Source: Bacteriovoracaceae bacterium (GTDB lineage Bacteria; Bdellovibrionota; Bacteriovoracia; Bacteriovoracales; Bacteriovoracaceae). Taken from it: 43,081 bases of DNA. The stretch covers positions 1 through 43,081 of the forward strand of contig JAOHMI010000013.1 in NCBI GenBank assembly GCA_028101965.1, given 5' to 3'. This document shows positions 1 through 10,049 of this stretch, piece after piece. Numbering within the stretch: position 1 is the stretch's first letter; every line of letters starts with the position of its first letter. The translations under genes and the position numbers were made by a program. Below the pieces are notes generated by a model. The model ran no database searches and was not told where the DNA came from. It saw only the letters and a list, made by a program, of their open reading frames with translations.

Positions 1-112
1 TTGAACCAAAGACAGTACCCTTGATTACAAACTCTTTATATAAATCTTCTTGATTACAAGATGAAGCTAAGAGGAAAATTCCAAAAGCAAATAATAGATT
101 TAACTTTTTCAT
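1..112 (-). CDS. apbE: ApbE-like FAD:protein FMN transferase lipoprotein, N-terminal part
   Basis: Only the first 37 codons lie in the window; the gene continues off the left edge. The start (ATG, complement of 110-112) gives a basic N-terminus, a hydrophobic core and the lipobox LASSC, so the product should be a lipoprotein. The segment after it, IKGTVFGS, resembles the start of the ApbE domain (GxTMGTxY). ApbE attaches FMN covalently to threonines of NqrB and NqrC, and apbE commonly directly follows nqrF. The gap to the nqrF stop is 29 bases on the same strand, so it is probably the last gene of the nqr operon. The call rests on position plus a short motif; another lipoprotein cannot be excluded. 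Confidence 0.65.
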   Translation of the reverse strand, partial: MKKLNLLFAFGIFLLASSCNQEDLYKEFVIKGTVFGS

Positions 113-141
113 ATATAATGACTTATAACTAATTTAATGAG

Positions 142-1365
142 TTACCCGCCAAAATCATCGAGCATAATGTCATCTCGCTCAACACCCATATCAACCAGCA
201 TATCGATTACACACTTATTCATTATTGGAGGACCACATAAGTAGTACTCGCAATCTTCTGGTGCGGGATGATTTTTTAAATACTCATCAAGGAGGACTTG
301 ATGGATAAATCCTTTATATCCTTCCCAATTATCCTCGGCTAGAGGCTCTGAAAGAGCACAGTGCCACTTAAAATTAGGAAACTCATTTTGAATAGAATCA
401 AAATCTTCTACGTAAAACATTTCTCGTTTTGATCGAGCTCCATACCAAAATGTTACTTTTCGATCTGTCCCTATTCGTTTGAATTGATCGAATATATGAG
501 ATCTCATTGGGGCCATTCCTGCTCCCCCACCAACAAAGATCATCTCTTTTTTTGATTCACGAGCGAAAAACTCTCCGTATGGGCCTGAGATGGTCACATT
601 ATCACCAGGTTTAAGATCAAAAATGAAGCTGGACATTTTACCAGGTTCAACATTAGGAAGCCTAGGTGGAGGAGAAGCTATCCGAACATTGAGCATGATA
701 ATTCCACGCTCCTCAGGATAATTGGCCATGGAGTAGGCTCTAATAACCTCTTCCGGAACATTTGATTTATATTGCCATATATTGAATTTGTCCCAGTCTT
801 CTTGAAATTCCTTTTCAACAATAAAGTTTTTATAATCTATATTTAAACCACCCGGACGTTCAATTTGAATAAACCCCCCAGCACGAAAAGGAACAACTTC
901 CCCTTCCGGTAATTCTAAAACCAATTCCTTAATAAACGTCGCGACATTATGATTAGAACGAACTTTACAATTCCACTTTTTGACACCAAAAACTTCTTCA
1001 GGAACATCAATTACCATATCTTGTTTACAGGTTACTTGGCAGCTAAGTCGTTCACCTTCTTTAGCTTCACCTTTAGTTATGTGAGAAAGTTCAGTGGCAA
1101 GAATATCTCCTCCACCAGATTTAACTTTAACTTTACATTGGCCACAAGTTCCCCCTCCTCCACAGGCAGAAGAGAGAAAAATCTTTTCATCAGCAAGTGC
1201 ATTAAGTAGTTTCCCACCAGCTGGAATTTTAATTTCTTTTTCACCATTAACTTTAATATTAATATCACCAGTTGCGACTAACTTAGAACGAGCAACTAAT
1301 ATAAGGAGAACCAGGCACAGAACAATGAGAGTAAACATTCCAACGCCAAATAAAACAACATTCAT
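142..1365 (-). CDS. nqrF: Na+-translocating NADH:quinone reductase subunit F
   Basis: This is the electron-entry subunit of Na+-NQR: it oxidises NADH and passes electrons through FAD and a [2Fe-2S] centre. The 407-residue length is normal. One N-terminal membrane helix (about 3-25) is followed by a plant-type ferredoxin domain with cluster cysteines C68, C74, C77 and C109. The FAD-binding motif RAYSMANY lies near residue 210, and the NADH-binding GGGAGMAP near 278. The C-terminus ends in the conserved MLDDFGG. It is the last subunit gene of the operon, 24 bases after nqrE. No key residue appears to be missing. Confidence 0.98.
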   Translation of the reverse strand: MNVVLFGVGMFTLIVLCLVLLILVARSKLVATGDINIKVNGEKEIKIPAGGKLLNALADEKIFLSSACGGGGTCGQCKVKVKSGGGDILATELSHITKGEAKEGERLSCQVTCKQDMVIDVPEEVFGVKKWNCKVRSNHNVATFIKELVLELPEGEVVPFRAGGFIQIERPGGLNIDYKNFIVEKEFQEDWDKFNIWQYKSNVPEEVIRAYSMANYPEERGIIMLNVRIASPPPRLPNVEPGKMSSFIFDLKPGDNVTISGPYGEFFARESKKEMIFVGGGAGMAPMRSHIFDQFKRIGTDRKVTFWYGARSKREMFYVEDFDSIQNEFPNFKWHCALSEPLAEDNWEGYKGFIHQVLLDEYLKNHPAPEDCEYYLCGPPIMNKCVIDMLVDMGVERDDIMLDDFGG

Positions 1366-1389
1366 AATTATTTATCCTTAAAATACTTC

Positions 1390-2001
1390 TTATAAACTAA
1401 TTCCAGCAAATGCCATGAAAACGATGGCCATTAATCCAGTGGTAATAAAAGTTATCCCTAAGCCTCTAAGTCCAATTGGGATATCTGAGTAGTCCAATTT
1501 TTCTTTAATTCCCGCTAGAGCTATTATGGCCAGGGCCCAACCAATTCCGGAACCAACACCATAAGAGACAGACTCAACAAAAGTATAATCCCGTTCCACC
1601 ATAAAAAGTGATCCACCCAAGATGGCACAATTAACTGTTATCAAAGGAAGAAAAATACCGAGAGTGTTATAAAGTTTTGGAACAAATTTATCTAAAAACA
1701 TCTCTAATATTTGCACCATAGCAGCGATAACCGCGATATAACTAATGAGTCCTAGAAAAGATAAATCGAGATGTCCGTATCCGGCCCAGCTTAGAGCTCC
1801 GTCACGCAAAAGGTAATTGTAAATAAGATTATTTACCGGGATAGTGATTGTTTGAACCACGATAACAGCAACCCCTAAACCTAATGAGGTGGAGACTTTC
1901 TTAGAAACCGCAATGAATGTACACATTCCCAAGAAAAAGGAGAGCGCTAAATTCTCGATAAAAATAGCTTTAATAATGATACTAAAATAGTGTTCTAACA
2001 T
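1390..2001 (-). CDS. nqrE: Na+-translocating NADH:quinone reductase subunit E
   Basis: Integral membrane subunit of Na+-NQR, 203 residues with about six membrane helices. NqrD and NqrE are related, inverted-topology subunits that together hold an iron centre in the membrane through paired cysteines. Here the candidate ligands are C27 (FFLGMC) and C125 (ITVNC), in the two half-helix repeats, as expected. The start ATG at 2001 lies 18 bases downstream of the nqrD stop. Order and strand match the canonical nqrABCDEF arrangement. Confidence 0.97.
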   Translation of the reverse strand: MLEHYFSIIIKAIFIENLALSFFLGMCTFIAVSKKVSTSLGLGVAVIVVQTITIPVNNLIYNYLLRDGALSWAGYGHLDLSFLGLISYIAVIAAMVQILEMFLDKFVPKLYNTLGIFLPLITVNCAILGGSLFMVERDYTFVESVSYGVGSGIGWALAIIALAGIKEKLDYSDIPIGLRGLGITFITTGLMAIVFMAFAGISL

Positions 2002-2019
2002 AATTTATTCCTAAAAGTT

Positions 2020-2637
2020 TTAATTATCTTCCACTTGAGAGGGATCTTTGGTTCTAAAAACCCAAATGATACAACCAATAATAATAAAAGCTGAAGGAGG
2101 AAGGATCATCATCCCATTGGGAATGTACCATCCACCATTTTTGGCCAAAGTTAAAATTTCAAATCCAAGCAAATTGCCTGATCCAAAGAACTCTCTTAAA
2201 ACGGCTACGATGATTAGAATCAAAGAATAGCCTAAGCCATTTCCAATCCCATCAATAAGCGAAGCAAGAGGAGGATTTTTCATCCCAAAGGCTTCAGTTC
2301 TTCCCATAACAATACAATTTGTAATTATTAAACCAACATAAACTGCAAGAGTTTTTGAGGCTTCAAAGAAAAATGCCTTAAGAAATTGATCCGCAATAAT
2401 AACTAATGATGCAATAATGGTCATTTGGATAATAATTCTAATCGCCGATGGGACATAGTTTCGAATAATAGAAACAGACATGTTAGACAAGCCTGTTACC
2501 ATGATAACCGCACCACACATAACTAACACATTTTTAAGTTGAACTGTTACTGCTAGGGCTGAACACAATCCTAAAATTTGTAAGGTGATCGGATTATTTT
2601 TAAATAAAGGTTCAAGTATTAATTTTTTTATTTTCAT
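2020..2637 (-). CDS. nqrD: Na+-translocating NADH:quinone reductase subunit D
   Basis: Membrane subunit of Na+-NQR, 205 residues, about six helices, paralogous to NqrE. The conserved cysteines expected to bind the intramembrane iron centre are C25 (LGLC) and C108 (ITNC). The family segment [15 protein letters not shown] follows the second cysteine. The start is ATG at 2637, five bases after the nqrC stop, consistent with translational coupling inside the operon. Confidence 0.97.
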   Translation of the reverse strand: MKIKKLILEPLFKNNPITLQILGLCSALAVTVQLKNVLVMCGAVIMVTGLSNMSVSIIRNYVPSAIRIIIQMTIIASLVIIADQFLKAFFFEASKTLAVYVGLIITNCIVMGRTEAFGMKNPPLASLIDGIGNGLGYSLILIIVAVLREFFGSGNLLGFEILTLAKNGGWYIPNGMMILPPSAFIIIGCIIWVFRTKDPSQVEDN

Positions 2638-2642
2638 AATGA

Positions 2643-3407
2643 TTAATTAACCCCTTTCAAATTATTCAGAAATTTTCCAAATCCATGATCACTCATCCAA
2701 TAGCGAATTGAATTTGTCACCCCATTTGCAGTTATCGTTGCCCCAGAAAGACCATCGACTTGATGAACTCCCTTACCTGCACCTTTCGCAACTTTAAAGG
2801 CAATTTTATCGGCACCGCTAAAGATTTTCTTTCCAATCCATTGCTCTTTCCATGCCGGATTATCAACCTCTCCGCCTAGACCAGGAGTTTCTCCCTGTGA
2901 GTAGTAGGCAAAGCCTTTCACAGTATTTAAGTCATCGGATAAGGAAATAAAGCCATACATAGTAGACCAAAGTCCTTTAGACACAATAGGAAGGATAACT
3001 TGTTTTAGGGTACCACTTTCCTGAACTAAATAAACTTTAACTTTTTTTAATCTTTTCACCAATCCGCCCACATCAATATCAGCCGGAATAACTATTTGAG
3101 CATCAGGATCAGTTTTAGCTTTATTTTCATTGTACGTGTCGGGATCAATGCTTTCATCAATTTGACCACGTTCAAGATCCACTACAGCTATTTTAATTTT
3201 AGAAAAATTACTTTCAATCTCTTCATAAGTTGTGTGTAAACCTGCCGCCGAGAGAATATTTTTCTTTAGATCTAAGTCTTTATTTCGATCTTGACGAGGT
3301 TTTAAGTTTACCACTGTCACCGATACGGCGATAGAGCAAACGAGGCAAAGTGAAAGGGCCACGAAAATTGTCCGTAGCGCTTCGTTGGAGGATTTTTTAT
3401 CAGACAT
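2643..3407 (-). CDS. nqrC: Na+-translocating NADH:quinone reductase subunit C
   Basis: Periplasm-facing subunit of Na+-NQR carrying a covalently bound FMN. The 254 residues have a single N-terminal membrane helix (about 13-34) and a soluble FMN-binding domain. The flavinylation motif SGAT is present, placing the acceptor threonine at about T224 ([12 protein letters not shown]). FMN would be attached by ApbE, whose gene probably follows nqrF. The start overlaps the end of nqrB by 8 bases, indicating tight coupling. Confidence 0.97.
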   Translation of the reverse strand: MSDKKSSNEALRTIFVALSLCLVCSIAVSVTVVNLKPRQDRNKDLDLKKNILSAAGLHTTYEEIESNFSKIKIAVVDLERGQIDESIDPDTYNENKAKTDPDAQIVIPADIDVGGLVKRLKKVKVYLVQESGTLKQVILPIVSKGLWSTMYGFISLSDDLNTVKGFAYYSQGETPGLGGEVDNPAWKEQWIGKKIFSGADKIAFKVAKGAGKGVHQVDGLSGATITANGVTNSIRYWMSDHGFGKFLNNLKGVN

Positions 3408-4596
3408 CTGCAGCGATCCTTTTTTTAATTGATTTTTGCATTACAAAGTAGTCAATCAGAGGAGAAAAAGCATTCATAAATAGGACAGCAAGCATCCAAC
3501 CTTCTGGATAAGCGGGGTTACTCACTCGAACCACCATTCCTACAACTCCAATTAGAAAACCATATATAAACCGACCTTTATTAGTCATTGTTGCTGACAC
3601 AGGATCTGTTGCCATGTAAACGCAAGCAAAAGCAAAGCTTCCCATCACCATATGCCAATAGAAAGGCAAATTCACTAAATCATTAGTTTCCGACCCAACC
3701 GTGTTCATAATAACACTTGTGACGACTAAACCCATGCACATAGAGAGCATAATTCTCCAAGATCCAACTCCGGTTAAAAGGAGATATGAAGCACCAAATA
3801 GTATGGCCAAAGTTGAAGTCTCTCCAATTGATCCTGGAATAAAACCAAGAAAAGCATCCATGAAAAACATTGAGCTTGCATCAAAACCACTATTTACTAT
3901 TTGCCCCAGCATGGTCGCTCCCGAATGACCATCAACGGCCACCCATACTTCACCACTTATTTGAGCAGGATAGGCGAAAAAAAGAAACGCACGTGCCATT
4001 AAAGCTGGGTTAAATATGTTTCGACCTGTTCCTCCAAAAACCTCTTTACCAAAAACAACACCAAAGCTAATACCAATGGCAACTTGCCATAGTGGTATAG
4101 AGGCAGGCAGGGTTAGAGGAAAAAGTATACCAGTTACCAGAAAACCTTCGTTAATTTCATGTTTTCGGATAACAGAGAAAACCACTTCCCAGAAACCTCC
4201 CACAATATTTGTAACTAAAAAGATTGGGACAAAATAAAGAGCGCCTAGTGCGATATTACTTAGATGCGAAGAGGCATTAAGTTGTAATCCAAAGAGAGCT
4301 AAGAAATCATAGCGCCAATTAGAAGGAGCTTCACTCATTCCCTGTAAAATAAGGTTTGATTGATAACCAGTGTTATACATTGAGAAAAGTATGACCGGTA
4401 AGAGAGCGATGGCAACTGTTACCATGGTTCTCTTAAGATCAATCCCATCACGAACATGGGTGTTACCCACAGTTTGAGAGCGAGGAGTGAAAATAAATGT
4501 ATCGATCATTTCAAATATTGGGTAAAACGTAGATAGCTTGCCCCCATTTTCAAAATGAACTTTGTTTTTCTCAAAAATATTTTCTAAAAATTTCAT
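3400..4596 (-). CDS. nqrB: Na+-translocating NADH:quinone reductase subunit B
   Basis: Largest membrane subunit of Na+-NQR, 398 residues, with about ten membrane helices. It lies on the Na+ translocation path and carries the second covalent FMN. The flavinylation motif GHSGAT is intact, with the acceptor threonine at about T228. The segment GGTGRNIFNPALMARAF and the C-terminal MATDPVSA are typical of NqrB/RnfD. It lies between nqrA (33-base gap) and nqrC (8-base overlap). Confidence 0.98.
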   Translation of the reverse strand: MKFLENIFEKNKVHFENGGKLSTFYPIFEMIDTFIFTPRSQTVGNTHVRDGIDLKRTMVTVAIALLPVILFSMYNTGYQSNLILQGMSEAPSNWRYDFLALFGLQLNASSHLSNIALGALYFVPIFLVTNIVGGFWEVVFSVIRKHEINEGFLVTGILFPLTLPASIPLWQVAIGISFGVVFGKEVFGGTGRNIFNPALMARAFLFFAYPAQISGEVWVAVDGHSGATMLGQIVNSGFDASSMFFMDAFLGFIPGSIGETSTLAILFGASYLLLTGVGSWRIMLSMCMGLVVTSVIMNTVGSETNDLVNLPFYWHMVMGSFAFACVYMATDPVSATMTNKGRFIYGFLIGVVGMVVRVSNPAYPEGWMLAVLFMNAFSPLIDYFVMQKSIKKRIAADV

Positions 4597-4629
4597 CTTG
4601 TCCTTCTAACAATCATAGTCGTCTTCGTT

Positions 4630-6003
4630 CTAGTTTTCTTTTTCAATTTTAATTAATAACTCTCTTAAGTTTGCAGCGTAGTCATTTTTGCAAGGATCAA
4701 CATATGAGAGTAGGCATACATCCTCCTCATCTAGCTCTAAAGCGCCTAGCTGATAACCTAGATCAGCATTACCACTCATTATAGAGCGACATAAATAAGT
4801 TGGTTCAGTATCAATGGGGAAGACTTTCTCAAAACTTCCAATGGGCACAATTGAACGGTGGGAACCATTTGTATTTGTATCAAACCAAAACTTCTTCTTC
4901 GGAATGAGCTTCGACAAATAAATTGGCTTAACTGAGAACTTATTAATACCTGGACTATGCCAACCTAAAAACTCTCGTTCTTCAGATTCTCTCATCATTG
5001 TGACCTGATGGTGAAATTGCCCTAAGAATTGTTCACCATCTGCGATGGCCCTACCTCCAAAAACAGAACCGGAAATAACACGAGTTGATTCACTACTGAA
5101 TTTCAAATCATTCGTCAGATCATAAAGATTTGCTCCCCTAAGGGTTTTATAGACAGACGGTCTTCGGCACATTGGTCCCGCAACAGAAATAAATTGGACT
5201 GGATTAATTTTTCCGGTGGAGAATAAATGACCTATTTCAATCACCCCTGAGTAATCTACATACCAAGCGTGCTTTTTAAAACCAACACGATTAAGCTTGT
5301 GAATATGAGTTCCGCTCAATCCAGCTGGATGCGGACCTTTAAAAGCTTGTGTTTGAAATCCTTCAAATGAATTGCCATCAAAATTTAAATTCTCGTGATG
5401 ACATAAATACTTATTTGTTTCACCGACTAAAGCTGAAAGAGCTTTGGCCCCTACTTTAAAATTTTCCATATCTTTTTCTATGACTTGTGTAGGATCTAAA
5501 GAAAGAGGATGTGTATCCATTGCATTGATAAATAGTGCATTGGGTGCTTCATTAGGATTAGCAACTTTTGAATAAGGTCTTTTACGAATAAAACTCCATA
5601 ACCCCGACTCAATCAATAAGTTTTTGACATCTTCCGATGATAATCCTTCAGTACTATTTTTATAATTTTTAAAAGAAACAGTGCTGTCACCCTCTAGATC
5701 TAGAAAAGATTTTGCGTTGAGTTCGATAACTATTGATCGAAAAGCTCTTCGCTCTCCTCGGTTAATTTCTTTGACCTTACCCGAAACTGGGCTCGAAAAG
5801 AAAACATCTGGATTTTTTTTATCTTGAAAAAGATGTTGACCAGATTTGACTGAATCTCCAACTCCCACAAGCATTGTAGGTTTCATTCCTACAAAGTCAC
5901 GCCCAAGAACTGCAATTTCTCTTGGAAAAGACTCTACAATTAAAGTTGTATCCTTAACTTCACCGGATATGGGTAAATCCAACCCTTGCTTAATTTTTAT
6001 CAT
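4630..6003 (-). CDS. nqrA: Na+-translocating NADH:quinone reductase subunit A
   Basis: Soluble peripheral subunit of Na+-NQR, 457 residues from the preferred start, associated with the quinone site. The N-terminus MIKIKQGLDLPISG is characteristic of the family. I chose ATG at 6003 over the in-frame TTG six bases upstream (6009). The ribosome-binding sequence AGGAG (about 6012-6016 on the complement) is nine bases from the ATG but only three from the TTG, and the ATG start matches family N-termini. First gene of the operon. I found no convincing promoter in the roughly 190 bases shared with the divergent gene. Confidence 0.97.
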   Translation of the reverse strand: MIKIKQGLDLPISGEVKDTTLIVESFPREIAVLGRDFVGMKPTMLVGVGDSVKSGQHLFQDKKNPDVFFSSPVSGKVKEINRGERRAFRSIVIELNAKSFLDLEGDSTVSFKNYKNSTEGLSSEDVKNLLIESGLWSFIRKRPYSKVANPNEAPNALFINAMDTHPLSLDPTQVIEKDMENFKVGAKALSALVGETNKYLCHHENLNFDGNSFEGFQTQAFKGPHPAGLSGTHIHKLNRVGFKKHAWYVDYSGVIEIGHLFSTGKINPVQFISVAGPMCRRPSVYKTLRGANLYDLTNDLKFSSESTRVISGSVFGGRAIADGEQFLGQFHHQVTMMRESEEREFLGWHSPGINKFSVKPIYLSKLIPKKKFWFDTNTNGSHRSIVPIGSFEKVFPIDTEPTYLCRSIMSGNADLGYQLGALELDEEDVCLLSYVDPCKNDYAANLRELLIKIEKEN

Positions 6004-6192
6004 TCTCAAATACTCCTAACTCTTACTCTGTAAGTAGAGCGCAATTCCAGTTATGAGAAACCATTCTGATAACCGAATTTTATTTAGATGGAAGAAAATT
6101 AAACCAAACCATTTACCACAGTTTGACCAAAATTCCATCATCCAAATCAACAAAAAGATATATTTTACCTTAGTAGAATTTAGCATATTAAC

Positions 6193-6201
6193 TGATATAA
6201 T
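6193..6201 (+). promoter_or_regulatory. Extended -10 promoter for the gene at 6242
   Basis: TGATATAAT is a perfect extended -10 (TGn followed by TATAAT). No good -35 lies 16-18 bases upstream, which is tolerated by extended -10 promoters. Transcription would begin near 6208, leaving a leader of about 34 bases containing AGAGGG (6226-6231) before the TTG start at 6242. Confidence 0.5.
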
Positions 6202-6241
6202 GACAATGGATTGGTTACATGAATTAGAGGGTTAAACAAGT

Positions 6242-7018
6242 TTGAAACATATTCATGAAAAAGAACAAAAAGCTTTCACAGCAGAAAGAGAACTCGATCA
6301 AATCTTCAAAGGTAAATATGACTTTACCAGCGAAGGAAAGAGTTACTCAACTGAAAATTTTATTGTCCTAAGAGACAATGGAAACAACCACTATATATAT
6401 ATTTCAGACATTCATTCATCCGTTTCGACTGGTGAATTTCTCAAGATAAAAGTTATTTATGAAGTAACCGCAAATTTTGATCCTTTCCATGTGGCCATCA
6501 TTAAAAGTATGGGAAAACAAACCACAACTGAACATTATAAACTTGACCCAAAAACTAAAGATCTTATTTATACATTTGAAAACCCTAGTCGACAGAGTAT
6601 TGGAAAGATTGAAAAAACGATCAATGGTAAATTTCAAATCTCGACTCCCGCATTCCTTCCATCCATTATCATTACAGTGAATAAAAAAATCGAATCAGTT
6701 GGGAGAACCAAAGTTAATTTTGTTGCAACTAAAAACACGTGGCGTCACTCGAGTATAGAGTTCACAGAGAGTGAGGCCTTTTTAGAAGCCGTAACCATTA
6801 AAGATGCTGAATTAAATATAAATGGAAAGGTTTTGTACTACTCATTATTTGTCCTTCATCAACATGACGTTGGATCAAGCGGAAATGAGGATGAGGTCCT
6901 CGAGTTCTATGTCTCTAAACACCTGGCCATCCCCTATAAGGCGGTCATTCCAGGAAATGTTGAAATCATCGTAAAAAATCTGGTCAATACAGAAACTCCC
7001 TATAAAGGAATGTTCTAA
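6242..7018 (+). CDS. Protein of unknown function, soluble
   Basis: I do not recognise this 258-residue protein. It has no signal peptide or membrane helix, is rich in beta-strand-like alternation, and starts EKEQKAFTAERELDQIF after the initiator. The start is TTG at 6242: an in-frame stop at 6233-6235 rules out an upstream start, and AGAGGG sits ten bases before it. An extended -10 promoter lies just upstream. It is divergent from nqrA and its end overlaps the convergent DinG gene by four bases. Codon use looks like its neighbours, supporting a real gene. No function is proposed. Confidence 0.75.
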   Translation: MKHIHEKEQKAFTAERELDQIFKGKYDFTSEGKSYSTENFIVLRDNGNNHYIYISDIHSSVSTGEFLKIKVIYEVTANFDPFHVAIIKSMGKQTTTEHYKLDPKTKDLIYTFENPSRQSIGKIEKTINGKFQISTPAFLPSIIITVNKKIESVGRTKVNFVATKNTWRHSSIEFTESEAFLEAVTIKDAELNINGKVLYYSLFVLHQHDVGSSGNEDEVLEFYVSKHLAIPYKAVIPGNVEIIVKNLVNTETPYKGMF

Positions 7019-9972
7019 AAATAATCTAAAAGTTGGTCTTTAACTTCTTCAGGAGACGCAAAGTTTATTTTATATGGACTCATCAAACTTTTAAATTGCT
7101 CAATAGTTCGCCCTTTCCAATTTTTTGTTCGCGGATCAAAGACAATGATGCCTCCGCTGTCATTTTCACGTCTTAAAAGTCGACCCATTTTTTGTTGCAA
7201 TAGCCGGCAGCGATTAGATAAGTAGTAATCGATAAATTCATTTCCAAAATGCCTTTGATAAAAATCACGTCTTTTACCAACAACTAAATCCATACTTAAA
7301 TCAGGTATCTTATCAATAATGACTAATTTTAATTTCTCTCCAGGAAGGTCAATCCCCTCTGAGAATGATTCCATACCCACTAAAATTCCGTTTTCTGATT
7401 GATAAAACTCTTGTACCACATTACGACTAACACCTTGGACAAAGAGGGGAAATTTATTTTCAAATTTATCAAAAAGAATATTTACGGCTTTATCAAATCT
7501 TTTCCTAGAGGAAAAAAGAAAAAGAGTTTTTCCCTCTAGTTTGTGAATAATCTCTTCACAATGTTCTACCATTTTTTCGACATAATCATCATTCCAGATG
7601 TTTGGTACATCACGACAAAGATAGACCTTAGCATTATTTTCATAATCAAATTGAGGGGGAAGAAATAATCCATTTGAGAACCTTCTATCTGGCGCAGTTA
7701 AGTTTAAGCCTAATAGCCAATTGATCCCATTCACACCTCGAGAACCATCTGAATTGGCCAAAGTTGCGGATGAATAAATAACACTCTTTCGATTTTGTAA
7801 AAGTTTCTCAAATGTAATGTTGCCTACGTCAATTGGCGAGATACTTAAACTAAACCCATTCTCTTCATGATATTTGATAGATGAGAAATAATCTTCATTC
7901 TCGCCCAAACAAATGGATAGAACCTGTGACACTGATTCTATTTGGCCATAAAAAGATTCAAATCTAGTTTTGGCCAGGTTGGCATTATCTTCATTTAAGT
8001 TCTCACGTTTAATCATCTGTTCTAGCGGAGTCAGAAATGAAAGAAAATTAGTGAAAATAAATTTAAGGGAGTCGATCTTATTTAATAAATCACTTTCTAA
8101 ACTATTTTTAATTTTATCCCGTTTAATAAAAGGAAGTTCATTCCAATATTCTGATGTGTACCTTGGCTGTTTTTTAAATAAAGACTCAATCAATTCATCT
8201 AACATATCAAGGTTATCAGTGAATCTTTGTAAAAAATTGGAAAACTCTTCTTTAATAACCTCAGACTTTTTTCGAATACTATCAAAGTGGTCTCCGAGAT
8301 AAAGTAGAGATCCCATGTATTGATAAAGATGCTTTTTAATTTGATCGAATTCTAGTGGTGAGGCATTCATAGTATAAGCAGAAGTTATTTCTCTCTCCAG
8401 CTTGTGTGCCTCATCAACGATTAAGTATTCGCCTGAATCAATACTCTCTGGCCAAAACAAGGTTAAAGCATGATTTCCAACGATTAAATTAGCTTCTTTT
8501 GCGGCCATGATTCCATTGAAATATGAACAATTTGCAAAATGGGGGCATTTTCCATATGTACAAGCATTCGTATCTACTCGCATTTCCTTGTCCATATCTG
8601 ATAATATAGAATTGGTTCTTTTTAGAACATAAGGTACATCTTCAGCCGTTACTTTTTGCTCATAGGGAACAACTTGATTGAGGTAAAATAAAAACTTATA
8701 AAAGAGGAAAGCATAATCACGATCAATGTTAGAATATTCTTCTAAAAGTCCTTTTTGTTGCGAATCTTCAAGAGCAACATTGAATAATACTTCACAATAA
8801 TGATTCTTAGATCCTTTCAATAAAACAATTTTTAATTGCTTAAAACTCTCACCGAGAGCTTTTGCCAACTGACCTAAATCCTTCTCATAAATTTGGTCTT
8901 GTAAGGTCTTCGTCCCAGTTGATACGATTACTTTCTTCTCAGGGTCTTCTAAAAGCATCAATGCGATTGGAAGAAGATACCCCAGAGTTTTTCCAGTTCC
9001 CGTGGGTGCTTGGATATAAGTATAGATATCATTTTTTAATGATTGCCCTACTTTTAATGAAAAATCGATCTGAGATTGACGAACTTGATATTCATCGACA
9101 ACTTTTGGTAAATAATTTTCCTGTTGATAGAAACGGCTTATACTATCTTTATCAAAATTTAAATCACTCTCGTCTGCAGCTCTAGGAGATAATTGAGCGT
9201 TACTAAAGTAATTCTTCTCTCCTTCCAAGACACTTAAACGAAAATTCTCATAGATTTCTGTGAGGGAAAATTCAATTTCATCGGCTACTTGAAGTAATTC
9301 ATCAGCACTTAATTGAAGAAATTTAAAACAAAAATGACTATCGGCAAGATGTGCGAGCTGTTCAATATTTTGCTCAAAGAAAAATTCTAGCTGTTTATTT
9401 TGCTTTAGGTGATAAGCTGCCATGAGTGTGCAACGAAGAAGATCGATCGAATCCTCGTATCCTCTGTGATCTTCACTTTCTTTGACTTGCAAAAAATTTA
9501 ATAAAAACTCCAAAGAGAGCTTACCCACTCCTGGGAAAATTAAACCAAAGTAAGGAATAGAGTCGGTAAAATGAGGAATATATTCAGTCAGTTTAGTCAG
9601 AGACTTTATCCAATCTCGTTTTAAAAATGATTCTTCAAACTTTGAATTATGCGCTAAAATAAAACGGGGCTCGTATTGAAAAACATCCTCTTGAACTTTC
9701 TCCCAAGGTGGAGCTGATGTTACCATTTGAGGCGTAATATTAGTTAACTTTTGAATGATGGGACTTAGGTTGATATCGGTTTTTACCAGAGAAGAATATT
9801 TCTTAGTACATTTTAAACCTTCAAAATAAAGATAGCCAATATCGATTATATCGTCATAATCACTATCCATACCTGTCGTTTCAATGTCTAAAACCATCCA
9901 ATTAAGATCTTTTAAATGTGAATTTTCTTTCATAATACCCATCGCTGATTTTTTTAATGAAGTTTTATACAT
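7015..9972 (-). CDS. dinG: DnaQ-like exonuclease fused to DinG/XPD-family helicase
   Basis: 985 residues. Residues about 24-200 form a DEDDh 3'-5' exonuclease domain: D29 and E31 in DIETTG, AHNSKFEESF near 107, and HRGYED with H169/D174. A superfamily 2 helicase of the DinG/XPD type follows. Walker A is QAPTGTGKT (321-329) and the DEAH box is at 520-523. Four cysteines (C393, C471, C476, C482) suit an XPD-type [4Fe-4S] cluster, and motif VI is QKMGRLLRR near the C-terminus. This exonuclease-helicase fusion is known from Firmicutes DinG; E. coli DinG lacks the nuclease. It probably unwinds DNA with 5' overhangs or R-loops during repair. The start is weakly supported: AAGG is close to the ATG, and M11 or M14 are alternatives. 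Confidence 0.93.
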   Translation of the reverse strand: MYKTSLKKSAMGIMKENSHLKDLNWMVLDIETTGMDSDYDDIIDIGYLYFEGLKCTKKYSSLVKTDINLSPIIQKLTNITPQMVTSAPPWEKVQEDVFQYEPRFILAHNSKFEESFLKRDWIKSLTKLTEYIPHFTDSIPYFGLIFPGVGKLSLEFLLNFLQVKESEDHRGYEDSIDLLRCTLMAAYHLKQNKQLEFFFEQNIEQLAHLADSHFCFKFLQLSADELLQVADEIEFSLTEIYENFRLSVLEGEKNYFSNAQLSPRAADESDLNFDKDSISRFYQQENYLPKVVDEYQVRQSQIDFSLKVGQSLKNDIYTYIQAPTGTGKTLGYLLPIALMLLEDPEKKVIVSTGTKTLQDQIYEKDLGQLAKALGESFKQLKIVLLKGSKNHYCEVLFNVALEDSQQKGLLEEYSNIDRDYAFLFYKFLFYLNQVVPYEQKVTAEDVPYVLKRTNSILSDMDKEMRVDTNACTYGKCPHFANCSYFNGIMAAKEANLIVGNHALTLFWPESIDSGEYLIVDEAHKLEREITSAYTMNASPLEFDQIKKHLYQYMGSLLYLGDHFDSIRKKSEVIKEEFSNFLQRFTDNLDMLDELIESLFKKQPRYTSEYWNELPFIKRDKIKNSLESDLLNKIDSLKFIFTNFLSFLTPLEQMIKRENLNEDNANLAKTRFESFYGQIESVSQVLSICLGENEDYFSSIKYHEENGFSLSISPIDVGNITFEKLLQNRKSVIYSSATLANSDGSRGVNGINWLLGLNLTAPDRRFSNGLFLPPQFDYENNAKVYLCRDVPNIWNDDYVEKMVEHCEEIIHKLEGKTLFLFSSRKRFDKAVNILFDKFENKFPLFVQGVSRNVVQEFYQSENGILVGMESFSEGIDLPGEKLKLVIIDKIPDLSMDLVVGKRRDFYQRHFGNEFIDYYLSNRCRLLQQKMGRLLRRENDSGGIIVFDPRTKNWKGRTIEQFKSLMSPYKINFASPEEVKDQLLDYF

Positions 9973-10011
9973 TTTCCTTCGAGTATTTTCTAGCTAAATA
10001 ACAAAAATTAT

Positions 10012-10040
10012 TTGCCAATGACCTAATCAGTCAATACAAT
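10012..10040 (+). promoter_or_regulatory. Promoter giving a nearly leaderless transcript for the gene at 10050
   Basis: A -35 TTGCCA (10012-10017), 17-base spacer and -10 TACAAT (10035-10040) form a good sigma-70-type promoter. Transcription would start at about 10046-10048, only two to four bases before the ATG at 10050. The sequence before the ATG (ctccccaca) contains no purine-rich ribosome-binding site, so translation may be leaderless. Confidence 0.5.
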
Positions 10041-10049
10041 CTCCCCACA

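Noticed and set aside
4630-6009. TTG at 6009 as the nqrA start
   Set aside because: Ribosome-binding site is only three bases away; ATG at 6003 has proper spacing and the family N-terminus.
6019-6035. CTTAC/GTAAG mini inverted repeat upstream of nqrA
   Set aside because: Five-base arms are too short to distinguish from chance.
6053-6235. 60-residue plus-strand reading frame before the 6242 gene
   Set aside because: No ribosome-binding site, unremarkable sequence, and it overlaps the promoter of the next gene.
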